A model generated the notes under the pieces. The model ran no database searches. It was not told where the DNA came from and was given only the letters and a program-made list of their open reading frames with translations. From Ligula intestinalis (lineage: Eukaryota > Platyhelminthes > Cestoda > Diphyllobothriidea > Diphyllobothriidae), in the NCBI GenBank assembly GCA_036362985.1, contig JAYGXS010000004.1, positions 20,147,216-20,211,215 on the forward strand: a stretch of 64,000 nucleotides of DNA, read 5' to 3'. Both the position numbers and the translations under genes were made by a program. This document shows, in pieces, positions 49,601-58,845 of this stretch; position 1 is the first letter of the stretch, and each line of letters starts with the position of its first letter.

Positions 49601-52600
49601 TACCGTTGGGTTGTGAAAATAACCGAATGCAAATCTTAACCGCTTTTTCGCGCAACATTCAGGCGATGGGCATAGTGAGGATATTTTAGATGAACTTTCT
49701 CTATTTAACCTTTCGAAATGTAGAAGACAGTCTACGTAAAAGTATTTAGTAGGTGGTAAAGGAAAGAACGGTTGGCGTCGCAGTGGGCGGATTTTGACAG
49801 ATGGGCCAAAAATCAACTCAATCACTCACGCACGGCACCTTACCTCACACAGCATGCGTTTTTTTACATTTAAATAGTGCACTGTGTAACTTCGGGAGAT
49901 TTTTAGCGATCGCAGAAGCCATTCTGCAAATATCCTGCTGCTTTTTTGAACCACTAGACACCTTAAGACACACCGAGAGCTAACTATGACAGGAGTGTCT
50001 ATTCGAGGTACTTTCGCTAAAAAGGTGTACGAAGTCGTCTATCTTTTGACGCAAAAATTGCGTCAGGGAGCAGAACACCAGGATTGTTCTGCAAAAGTAT
50101 CCACGTAGAAAGCACCAGGTGGTTTAGGCAAGGGTCCTATTAGCCTGGAGATGGCGGCTGCACAACCGATGTCGAATTCATAGGAAGCGGCCCGCTCCCT
50201 CCTTCTGGTGCAATTTTCAGTAATGAGTCAGCATGAATGTAGAACGTGCAGTCGACAAAATTCCCCACTCTTCAATAACTCCCTAGAACTTGATTTTTTT
50301 TGGGTGCATTGACACGTTCGGGTAAAGCAGCCGCCTGGTACTGATGATACAATTGAAGTGGTCGAACGGCATACTCTTTAAACCACAGGATTATAATCAA
50401 GAAAACTTCCCAAGACTGTTTATAATTTATACGTAAGTAAGCGAAGCACTGTAGACAGTGAGATAGGGGCAAAAACGCTAAAGCAAAAATGCGGGCAGGG
50501 GGAGGTGTGAATCAGGGAGCCGACAAAGAACCTTCCAATTCCAACTGCGAAGGATGCCTTGCCACTGTACGCCACTACAAATTGTATGTATGAATTTACA
50601 TGCACTTGCGGATGCAAGTACATAGGGCAAACACGACGGCAATTGGCAGCCAGAGCTAAGGAGCACTTTCTGAGTTGGCTAGTAAAACAGGATAATAGGA
50701 CCCCCGTTCTTCCATTACTGAACACCTATTGGATAGGGCCATTCTGTAGGCCCCAAAACATCCTTCCGAGTACTTGTTCAGGCACGAACAACTGGTACAA
50801 CTCGCTACCTGCAGGCAGCCTCTATACGACGGTCAAACCTCGACCTATGTAAACAGCTGGAGTATGTTGTGAACCTTGCTCTACCCTGGTAACATCCGGC
50901 TCCTTGATTCACACCTCCCCTGCCCGCATTTTTGCTTTTAATTTTTTTCCCCTATCTCATTGTCCACAGTGCTCCTCTTACTTACGTTACTAATTAGACT
51001 AATTAACCACTTTACTAATTGATCTTCCTGACCTGTTTCTATGACCTCTTCTGTATTAATTTAATTGTTGAAATTAATGTTTTTTTAAACTGCAGTACCA
51101 TCCGCCTCCAAGTAGGCAAATTTTACGCCATCTTTTTTCATAAGCTGAGTGTAAACTGAATCTTTTACACAACTTTTCTGGAAAGAATAACTGCATTTAT
51201 GAAGGCCTCGAAAGTCAAAGGAAAAAATCTACAGTGCCTAATCAGTCATTTCATACGGAAAAGAGTCGTAATTAGAACTCGACAAGATGCTTTGCTTGAA
51301 ATTACTCTGATTTATGTTTTATGCCAATAAACAAATATTGTGTGTCAGAGATGGTGAATAATGCGGCGTGTAGTCTGAGCGATCACTGGCCTGACCCGAC
51401 AGTGGCACTATAATGGCGAGGGAACCCAAGTACAATTTTCAGCCATGCGCGTTAACTGGTCAGTAGATGACGTACACAGAAAAGGCAAAAACAAAAACGC
51501 AACGTATGTCAGTCGGTAAGTAAACAGATTGCACGCAAGCAGAGCTTGACTGGTTCGTTGTAATCACTAAAATGCACCTATCGAAAAAAGGCTAAAGGAA
51601 CATGCGCGTTCTTAACCCAAAACCTTGTTGTTATTAAATGGGTAAAATTTCACCTTTTAAAAGTTCGTGCCGGTGCAGATAAGACGTGGTGCATCAATTT
51701 TAGAAAATTTCCTCGTAAAATTGGTTGCATATAGGGACGGTGCTATTTAAGGCCGAGGTCCGACTATTAATGTTAGCGCTATCACTGTCTGTTAGGTCTA
51801 AATCTTTCGCATTCCATTAGCACTGCGCTGCTAGCTGACTACTGACTAATCAATAGAAACGGTTTTTGTTTACTTTGCAAATAGGCTTCACGGGAGACCG
51901 CCTCACTATTTGTCACCTGTGGGCGGACCACATGACCAATAGTTTAGTTGACAGACAGGCATCATTCTTCCGGATTTCTGCGTGTAATTCGGAAGCTGGA
52001 GACTGGGTAAGTCCTGGTGGAGACTAACAAAGACATTTCAAGGGCATAATCACAAACTTTCCAATAAATAATGTAAACTGGATAACCACTCAACATAATA
52101 AGGCCCAGGGTCTGCAAAAGGCTCTTCTTAGCATCTACTCTAGGTCAGTTACTATCGCTTCGGCGAACGCTGCGGCCAAAGAACTAACCCCGTATGATTT
52201 TGTATAGTTCCACTCGTAGCAATCGCCACATTTTTTTTAGGAAACGGATAAAATTGGGTTGGAGGAAACAAGGAGAGATACGAAAGCTTGTTCTCGATTC
52301 CGATTGTTTGGTATGAAAAACTTAACGAGACGCTGGCAAGGACTGCGTAAATGCAGAATGGCAAACAATTTCCACCAATGCTACTGCAGGAAAAAATTAT
52401 GCGAGTACCTCTAAACTACAGAATATGTCAAATGTTTACTATCTTCTCTGTTGTATTACATTTTTCCCAAGACTGCACATACAGAAACGCAAAAAAGGTG
52501 AAAATAAACAGGCGTGTTGACCCAAGTCATCAATATGCGATTTAAAGAATTAGGAACGTACACCCCGCCAGACCGCGTACAATGTCCTGGGACGTGACCT

Positions 52601-54689
52601 TCGGAAACTGCTGTAGGAATGTCGGTAGGATGGGGTCCATCGGGTCCGCGTGAAGAACAAGCCACTGACGTGTTTTCAGTGTTACGCTTTAAGTCCTCAG
52701 CCTGGCAGCGGGGACATGGAGCGGCAAAATTTCCAGCAAGAAGACGTTCGCGAAAACTCTAATGTAAAAACAATGGGAGTGGTTCAAACCGAAAACAAGC
52801 AAAAAGACTGCAAGGTAAAAATGCTTCTGAGCTTTAGGCTAAAAAGTGGAGTGTTGACAAGTTTCGAAGACCAAATACATTTTTAATTTGGTGGAGCCTC
52901 AAATAGGAAACAGGTGGCCAAGCAACTCGTAGGTTATATGACACGGCAAGTTTCCTTTTGAAACAGACACACAAAAACTCTTGTTCCAGTGATTGCATCT
53001 TTTTCGCTTAAACAGACACATGTGTATCTCTAGTACACTTGTGTTCATTACTCCAATAAGGAGATACTCTTTTTCCGCCCTAGTTTCTTATGTATATTTA
53101 ACCCAACATAGATAGCTATACTAAGATATATTGATTTGTAGCTATTATGGGCCACCGAAAACACTGAGCAGAACCTTGCGGAATCTATTTTTGTATAAGG
53201 AACGATAAGTGCCAAACAACGAAAACAATAGAACAGATTAAAAAATATGGATTCAGTGAGGCAGCTGGAAGCTTGACCTAGTCTTTAAAGAAAATACATG
53301 CTACTGCAGAGGTGTGTGATACAAGCCCAAAGATGTTAAATTGTCAACAGCGATACTTCGATTAAAAAACTGCGGGGCTACCAACAGAATAATCCAGTGG
53401 TATTGGTAGGAAGATATACCTTTTTGTACTGATTTTTTAGCTGTTTATATTAAGAATAAGGTTTCTTTTTGCACCAGGACGTGCTAAGGCGATGTGGTGT
53501 AATTAAATGCTTTGTCCAATACAGACAGTGGCATTTCCAGAGGGAGATTTCCTTGGTAAAACAGTCTTCGTGTCATATTTTTCTAATCTCTAGATGGAAT
53601 TCTATGATTTAAGAAATTCGCTAAATTTCCAGCGTCATGCATACACAATTCAATCTAATTGCTTTTGTGATTTGTGAATATCCAAATGGGAATTCTTAGA
53701 GGCACTAAGGGTGGCGGAGAACGGTTGCTAAAAGAGCACACGGCACTTTTCAAGCATCAGTTTCTATTAAGCATATATATGATTCACGGAGACAGAAGAT
53801 TATGTGCTGAGAGTTATGACAGAACTTTATTGGCTTCCGATGTTGATCGGACACTGACGTGATCAAATTTTCCTTTGATCACATCACTCCTAATAGAAAG
53901 GTATGAAACTGCGGTCACACGTTCCACCATTTATGGGTGGTTACTGCATTACTTGTGGTGAATATTCAAGGTGTATATTTTGTCTAGGTAGATGGTGGGC
54001 TATACTTTCTTAAAGACAGTGGTACACTAATTGAGATGAAACGGTAAGACGAAAAATGAAGTCAATCAACGAAAGCACGGTGGCTAGATACGGAAATTGC
54101 GTACTGACACATGAAACCAACAGCGGAGGGGTTATCAGCATTTAAAATAGAGTATTTTAACTGAATACGAGTTAAATAGTAGGTAGCGCAGAAGTAAATT
54201 CCTATAAATTGCATCAGATACGTTGCTGTTTTGATGACCATCTTGATCATCTAAGACACTTTATTGGAGAAACGTACAGGACAACAGATCAGTGAAAGTT
54301 ATAATACAATGTTTGCTGCAGCGTAGCAGAAGTATGGTAAATGTAAAGAACTATGCAACCGTATGTCTTACCTTGACGCCTTCGTATAGCATCGCCAAAA
54401 AGAAGCAGCCAAAAAATGCAGCGGCAAGCTCTTCAAGAAAGATGTCAAAAAATAAGCGAAATTACTTCCAGGTGTGTTAATCTCCCACTCCCGAAATAGA
54501 AGATAAAAGGGCATATCTGTGTTGAAATACATCTAAGAAATAATAACAAGTTATAAAAGTACAAACAGTCATCATCATCATATGCACCATTGGAGGGGAC
54601 CCGGTTGTGTTGGGATTTCCCCCCATGTTGCCATGGTTCATGCCACCATGGTCCATGCGGCTATGGTCCATATTGTTCGCGTAATCCAT
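46461..54689 (-). CDS. SLC31A1: High-affinity copper uptake protein, CTR/SLC31 family
   Basis: A trimeric plasma-membrane Cu(I) importer. Exons on the minus strand: 54689-54567, 54532-54466, 54430-54372, 54250-54222 (tentative), 46972-46795, 46628-46461, giving about 207 residues, the usual CTR length. Residues 1-41 are Met/His-rich (MDHSRM, MNHGNM, HMMMM), binding extracellular copper. Next comes LLFREWEINTPG, the equivalent of the conserved segment before membrane helix 1, then helix 1 (AAFFGCFFLAMLYEG). The last exon holds helix 2 with the MxxxM copper filter (MLIVM, in SYMAMLIVMTYN), helix 3 with GxxxG (GAMFG), and a C-terminal CCH metal-binding end. Introns 1 and 2 are 34 and 35 nt. The loop exon and the 29-nt exon are inferred from phase and alignment. 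The acceptor-like CTTCTGTTACAG at 54781 means a 5' non-coding exon or a trans-spliced leader could precede. All frames join without stops, so the gene looks functional. Confidence 0.9.
46795..46972 (-). CDS. SLC31A1: CTR copper transporter, exon 5 (loop)
   Basis: Acceptor ATACTAG at 46973 (an alternative, TTTGGCAG, at 46940 keeps the frame and shortens the loop by 11 residues). Donor GTGTTAG. Encodes the helix 1-2 loop and ends QTFLHLLL, which fits the FPHLLQ segment that precedes helix 2 in animal CTR1. Confidence 0.7.
47491..47990 (+). mobile_element. Head-to-head PLE 3' end with 18-bp target duplication
   Basis: 47625-47990 is a plus-strand clade C PLE 3' end (CCGCATCCGACGCTGACAAG ... GGATTCAGGACGGAATCC, GAAACGTCAGGAAAATAAAA). 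It is joined at its truncated 5' side to an inverted copy of its last ~105 bp (47515-47625). Outside both ends lies the identical 18-mer ATTGACTTGCAAAATTGA (47473-47490 and 47991-48008). The element sits in the large intron of the copper transporter gene, in antisense. Confidence 0.8.
48370..48720 (+). mobile_element. SINE copy in transporter intron
   Basis: Body (GGGACTCACTCAACCCGCTC ... TTGGGGCTCATTCTC), then TCTGACCTAAACCGGTGCGG, a tRNA-like head with GGTCGGGGGTTCGAGTC (B box), and the tail AATAATAAGTTACTAGTGGG, then CCATTTCAGCCTCCC. Confidence 0.55.
50428..50992 (+). mobile_element. Head-to-head PLE fragment with GIY-YIG domain
   Basis: 50540-50890 encodes a nuclease piece on + (NCMYEFTCTCGCKYIGQTRR, then KEHFLSWL) and continues, frameshifted, to the usual C-terminus and 3' UTR. 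An inverted copy of its last ~98 bp lies at the left end. Arms 50428-50525 and 50900-50992 share TACGTAAGTAAG, GCACTGT, GAGATAGGGG and AAAAATGCGGGCAGGGG. Same clade as the 61-kb element, with the same 5'-to-5' design. Confidence 0.75.
51000..54055. other. Intronic sequence of the copper transporter gene, no further feature
   Basis: Part of intron 4. Near 52975-53010 a short piece resembles the PLE clade C terminus (CTCTTGTTCCAGTGATTGCA), too short to call. Confidence 0.45.
54222..54250 (-). CDS. SLC31A1: CTR copper transporter, candidate 29-nt micro-exon
   Basis: Acceptor GTGTCTTAG, donor GTATCT. Starts in phase 0 after exon 3 and ends in phase 2, exactly what the loop exon at 46972 requires. 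Encodes the basic stretch MIKMVIKTA of the cytosolic loop. Support is phase and position only. Confidence 0.5.
54372..54430 (-). CDS. SLC31A1: CTR copper transporter, exon 3 (helix 1)
   Basis: 59 nt after acceptor TTCTTGAAG, ending at AAG before GTAAGA, phase 0. Encodes LAAAFFGCFFLAMLYEGVK, membrane helix 1 with the conserved YEG(V/L)K exit. Confidence 0.9.
54466..54532 (-). CDS. SLC31A1: CTR copper transporter, exon 2
   Basis: 67 nt between a TTATTTCTTAG acceptor and a GTAATT donor, flanked by the 34-nt and 35-nt introns. Encodes YFNTDMPFYLLFREWEINTP plus one residue, which aligns without gaps to the segment preceding helix 1 in animal CTR1. Confidence 0.85.
54567..54689 (-). CDS. SLC31A1: CTR copper transporter, exon 1
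   Basis: 41 codons from the ATG at 54689. The frame stays open upstream to about 54776 but lacks ATG there and starts just after an acceptor-like site. I chose this ATG because it opens the Met/His-rich metal-binding region typical of the family N-terminus. It ends at ACT before GTTTGT, phase 0. Confidence 0.85.
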
Positions 54690-54789
54690 TTGTATTTCAA
54701 TTGATTCGAAGGCGTTCAAATTATAATAGTAATTGACTGCAACTTCGTTTACGCTCGGGGTTCCCGGCAACTTCACGTTTCTGTAACAG

Positions 54790-56890
54790 AAGGATTAGAC
54801 TCGCCCTACTGCAACAAATCATTTCAATACATCATACTTTAAAAATACGCTTAACTGATACGTATACTCATTTTTATTGTAAAAAATAAAAAAAGACCAT
54901 TATTATGCATCGATGAGCTATTACAGATGCTGTTAACGCTATTTAAATGAAATAGAAACAATGATCTAGTAGGTCCTAGCGAACCGTTGCCTTCCGGTCT
55001 GCTGGTATTCTTCCAAGAATTTAAGAGTATCATTCATCAATAATACTGCAACTAAAACTAAAAGCTTCCACCGCTGGTTCACCATCACTTTAACCCATCC
55101 CTTTTTCGCACCCTCCTATCTGTAGCGGGCCGGGGATGTCGAGGTTGGCACACACCTAAAGGATAAGAGACGTGAAGATGGTTCTGTAGCGGAAACTCGG
55201 AATTGGATTTATAAGCATCACCCAAGCACACAAATATCAAGGCCGGAGTAAAAGGGAACGTGAATATACGAGGAGGAATCTACTAGTAATAAAGAATACG
55301 TACAGAGTAAGAAAATAATATGGGGATAGGGAACGGCGTTACATAGATGCAAGTCCCATCTGGAGTGGAGTGTGTTCTCTTATGTCTGATCAGTTACCGG
55401 TGGGGAATACAGTGCTGTGGGCGACAGCAGGGGCGAGACGGGAGTGCTGACATTGTGTGTGGGACTGCGATACGATTGACGATGACGGCGGCGGGAAGGG
55501 GGTCAGCGGCTGTGAGGGAATAGGGCACCAGTTTCTTCACTGACACTCGATCACAGCATCTCCATTCTGGGTCCGCACCAAAAGTACGACATTGGTGTAC
55601 TTAAACAATCATTCAGTTTCTTCGCTCGTTACATATTGGTGGTTGCAAACCATGTGTGAGATTAACGCCACCAGAATACCCACTAAGGGCATATTAGTGA
55701 CACACAAAAACAATCAAGGACACGCAGCGTGCTCGAATGGTAAACCTAATTTAGGTACCTAATAGTTAAGAGTTTTTAAGTTGAGATGCTGACTTTACTT
55801 AAATTTTTGAATTATATAGTTGTTTCCTAGCTTGCATAACCTAAGTTTATGAAGGGGATATTAAACGCTTTCGTAGACAGGGCTAAACTATTGTACCGAT
55901 GGGCAAAAGACTAACATAGAACTGCAAAAATCTGCGCCAAAATAAAACCCTGAAAGATGCGTCACGAATATAATCCTCGTCAGAAGGTTCGGACTGTCTA
56001 CGCGTTCATACCGCCCATAGAAATCCGTACATAAACAGCATGAAACAGAGTTCGATGTTTACACTTCATACTGTGCACATACCTTTAAGAAGTGTAGCTG
56101 TGTTGTCCATGTGTTAATCAGGTTTGCCTGAAAAAAAATTATTTCTGTCGCCTCCCCAAAGCATTACCTTTTCTCAGCTTCTTGTGAATAGCGTTGTCCT
56201 AAAACTTCTACAGGTTTGGCTGACCATTCATATTCTACCTGTCATACCTTTTATTTCTTTTACATATCAGCTTTTATTTCTCAGTAATTTACGGTTTCAT
56301 TGAACTTTTTTTGTTATCTTTAAAAGCTTAGATGCTTCAATAAACTTATTATGAACTTTGTTATGCGGCTTCTCTATCAACGGATCGTACTCTGTATGCA
56401 TGGACAATGCTAAATCGATGTCAGTGCCGGTTGCTAGCGATGCACGTACGAGCTCTTTTAACAATGAATAATAATAACTTGTATATTTAAGGCTCAAAGG
56501 GGCGCTTTCATTACAAACGTAGTGCTATAGTAAAAACCCTACACCGGTGGCTGCGTTCAGTGAACCACCGATTTCCAAAAAAATGTAGGAGAAAACATTG
56601 CCTAAATAGGTAGTATGGTATGATATGATGTAGTTAGATGGGATCCTAGTGTTGAGGGTTTGGGACGATAACTGTCGTGGGAGAAAAAATATAGCATCGC
56701 GGCGGTGAGATGAGAAAGGGTTACTCAGTCAGTTTATTTGAGAAACAAATTGGCTTGCACCTTTGAACTCCCTAGTTAACACATCAATATATCAACAATG
56801 CAAGCAAGTTTTCAGGCAGATAAATATAGACAGTAAATGGTGCAATGGTGTTTCAACGTTTATTTTTCGCATAGTGCACGTTTTGCCGTA
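54790..56890. other. Upstream region of the copper transporter gene
   Basis: Promoter or 5' exon should lie here or beyond. A GC-richer patch at 55380-55520 is the best location but no defined element was recognised. Confidence 0.3.
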
Positions 56891-56912
56891 ATATATATAT
56901 ATATATATAAAC
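56890..56912. repeat. (AT)n microsatellite at PLE 3' end
   Basis: About 10 TA units directly beyond the 3' terminus of the 57-kb PLE, possibly target-derived or added during insertion. Confidence 0.7.
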
Positions 56913-57013
56913 ATAAATAAACAAACGAGGTCCAGATAAATTATCCCGCTCCCCATCCCCCAAAGAAGATGAAGAAGAAAAGGCGCCTTCATGGACCACA
57001 CTATATTGGTGCT

Positions 57014-57047
57014 GACGTTTCGAAAACACGCTTGTTTCCATCATCAG
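57014..57047 (-). ncRNA. Hammerhead-ribozyme-like motif (PLE), best copy
   Basis: Core CTGATGA (57041-57047), stem II GGAAACA/TGTTTTC (7 bp, one wobble) with a 4-nt loop, then GAAAC and GTC (57014-57021). One extra U lies between core and stem II. Stem III is not formed within the monomer, as described for PLE hammerheads thought to work as dimers. Stem I shows only 2 bp next to the core. Confidence 0.55.
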
Positions 57048-57625
57048 AGTGGTAAGGTGATTTTTCCTGCTTGCCTTGATTTGGTTTGTCTCGCTGACTT
57101 TCTCGTATGACAGGGGTGTGTTACCTGCGCACCCTGGTCGTCCTGCTGGTCATTGATTGGTTTTGGCCGAATGCACCGACCCTGGTCATTCTGTTGGTCC
57201 TGGATTGGTCTCTGCCTCTCCGTGGGTGACTGCAGACGACCTCGCGTGACCCCCGTCACCCGCTCGTCTGTTGTAGTCCCCGGTGGATCTGCCTGCACAT
57301 CGCGTGCGCTCGAAGGGCGACTGCACCCGGAGTGGTGGCGGCCTCGCGTGTCTCCCATCGGCTGCATGGCTGTTGTAGTCATCGGTGGATCTGTCCGCCC
57401 ATCGCGCGCGCTCAGCGGGCGTCTGCCATCGGTCTGCTGACGGTCACGTGCGTCCCCCATCCCCTGCACGACTGATGTAATCACCGCTGGGTCTGCATGC
57501 CACTCGTGTGCGTCAGTGTGGCTACTGCGAGATCTCCCTTCATAGTCTGGTGGAAAGTTTCGTTGTGGCCCGCGCTGATAAGCCCGTTCGCTCGTTTGGG
57601 CTCGCCGGTGGGTTTGGTGATTCAT
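57044..57625 (-). pseudogene. PLE C-terminal tail with ~34-residue repeats
   Basis: 193 codons, in the RT-nuclease frame but after stops. Low-complexity basic protein with three degenerate units of about 32-34 residues, each beginning (A/T)DP and containing GD(A/T)RDR/GDTRGR-type and RP(L/S)SARD-type words, then NDQQDDQG repeats. Ends in KSARQTKSRQAGK, like the TARLANP/TVRLTN tails of the 25-kb and 21-kb copies. Function unknown. Confidence 0.65.
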
Positions 57626-57700
57626 GCCTATCGTGCGAACTGCGGCTTACTCTTGCCCCCTGCTGCAGTGGTGGCTGCCATTGACGAAGCTGTAAATCGC

Positions 57701-58735
57701 TCATTGGCGTGATATGCCTCGGCTGGATCGATTGAAGTCTGGTACGCAGGGCCGGATAGGCTGGATTTTGTCGTTGGATCGGCCTATGAGTTCGGCGTTT
57801 TTGAAAGCGAATTTGTGTTTCTCCCGTTTCATGTGGCCATATACCAGTGACAGTCTGTCCTCGCGGTCGACTGCCAGCTGGTGCTCGTGCAGTCTTTTAC
57901 AGAGGCGTTTTCCCGTTTTACCAATATACCTTGCACTGCAATTTAAGCAAGGTATGCTGTAGACCACTGCTGATTGTTCCATTGTCGGCAGCGGGTCTTT
58001 GGGTCGCATTATCTGCTGTCCGATAGTCGAATCCGGTTTTTGGGCAATCCCAATTCCAAAAGGATTCAGGATTCGAGCTGTCACCTCCGAAACATTCCTT
58101 ACATAGGGGATCGCGAACCAAAACTTCGGTTTTTCGTCGTTCGGCCGCTGTCGGGTGGGTTTTCGTCGGTATTTACGCAGGAAGGACCGTGGATAACCAT
58201 TGGCTGAGAACGGGGAGTGTAAATATTTTGCCTTCTCCTTTCTCCCGTCCTCATCGCTACAGTGTGTTTGAACCCGTTGACATAGAGATCTGACACAACT
58301 GTGTTTGTGACCAATGGGGTGGTTACTTCCGAATTGTAGGTATACCGTAGTTCGTATCCTTCCCTCGGAAGTCCTCGTAACTTGCACATCCAAGAAGGGC
58401 AACTGGTTGTTACTTTCGTCTCCCATCGTAAACTGAATATCGAGGAATATCGAGTTCAGCAAGGTCTTGAAGTCCTGAACGTCCTTCTTTTTGATTACGA
58501 CAAAGGTTTTGTCGACGTACCTTTCCCAGAATTTTGGACAGTGCGATCGGAAGACCAGTTGCTCGAGCCTCTGCAGGACGGCCTCGGTAATTAACCCAGA
58601 CAGAGGAGAGCCCATCGGTGTCCCCTTATTTTGCTCGTTAACTCGACCGTTGAAGGCGAAGAATGTCCTGAGGCATAATTTCAAGAGTTCTGTGACGTGC
58701 TTCCGTATGAGTTGTTGTTCATCATGTGGTGTCAT
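57701..58735 (-). pseudogene. PLE reverse transcriptase (C-terminal half) with GIY-YIG nuclease
   Basis: 344 codons. MGSPLSGLI near residue 41 is an RT motif. The catalytic box reads YVDK (residues 73-76) instead of YVDD, so the second aspartate is lost. LPFLDVQV follows near 112. GIY-YIG lies at about 257-285 (VVYSIPCLNCSARYIGKTGK). RT and nuclease share one frame here, unlike the 1-kb and 61-kb copies. Stops at 57701, then continues in the same frame past two stops into the tail at 57625-57044. Truncated and catalytically dead. Confidence 0.88.
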
Positions 58736-58845
58736 TATTCACCTCCATTCCAACCGTTCTCGTCGTCAGAACGATCGATGAACTTCTTCAGGAAAAGTAC
58801 GAGGAATATAAACAACAACTCAAACGGAAGCACGTCTCAGAACTT

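Larger units (their letters stand above)
56915..58845 (-). mobile_element. PLE with inverted 5' segment, inserted at the SWIM end of a MULE-like gene
   Basis: The minus-strand part (about 58722 to 56915) holds the RT C-terminal half, GIY-YIG, a repetitive tail and a 3' UTR with a hammerhead-like motif. The preceding RT piece is on the plus strand (58722-58844: VVSLFTSIPTVLVVRTIDEL ... LKRKHVSEL), joined 5' to 5'. The two pieces overlap by about 35 bp (ACAACAACTC(A/T)(A/T)ACGGAAGC region), 3 mismatches. This inverted-5' layout with a short overlap is the hallmark of twin priming. At 58845 the element meets the SWIM-finger exon of the neighbouring gene. Confidence 0.8.

Noticed and set aside
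54062..54250. Long hydrophobic exon of the transporter on -
   Set aside because: Only the first 29 nt fit phase and position. The rest would add a membrane helix not found in CTR proteins.
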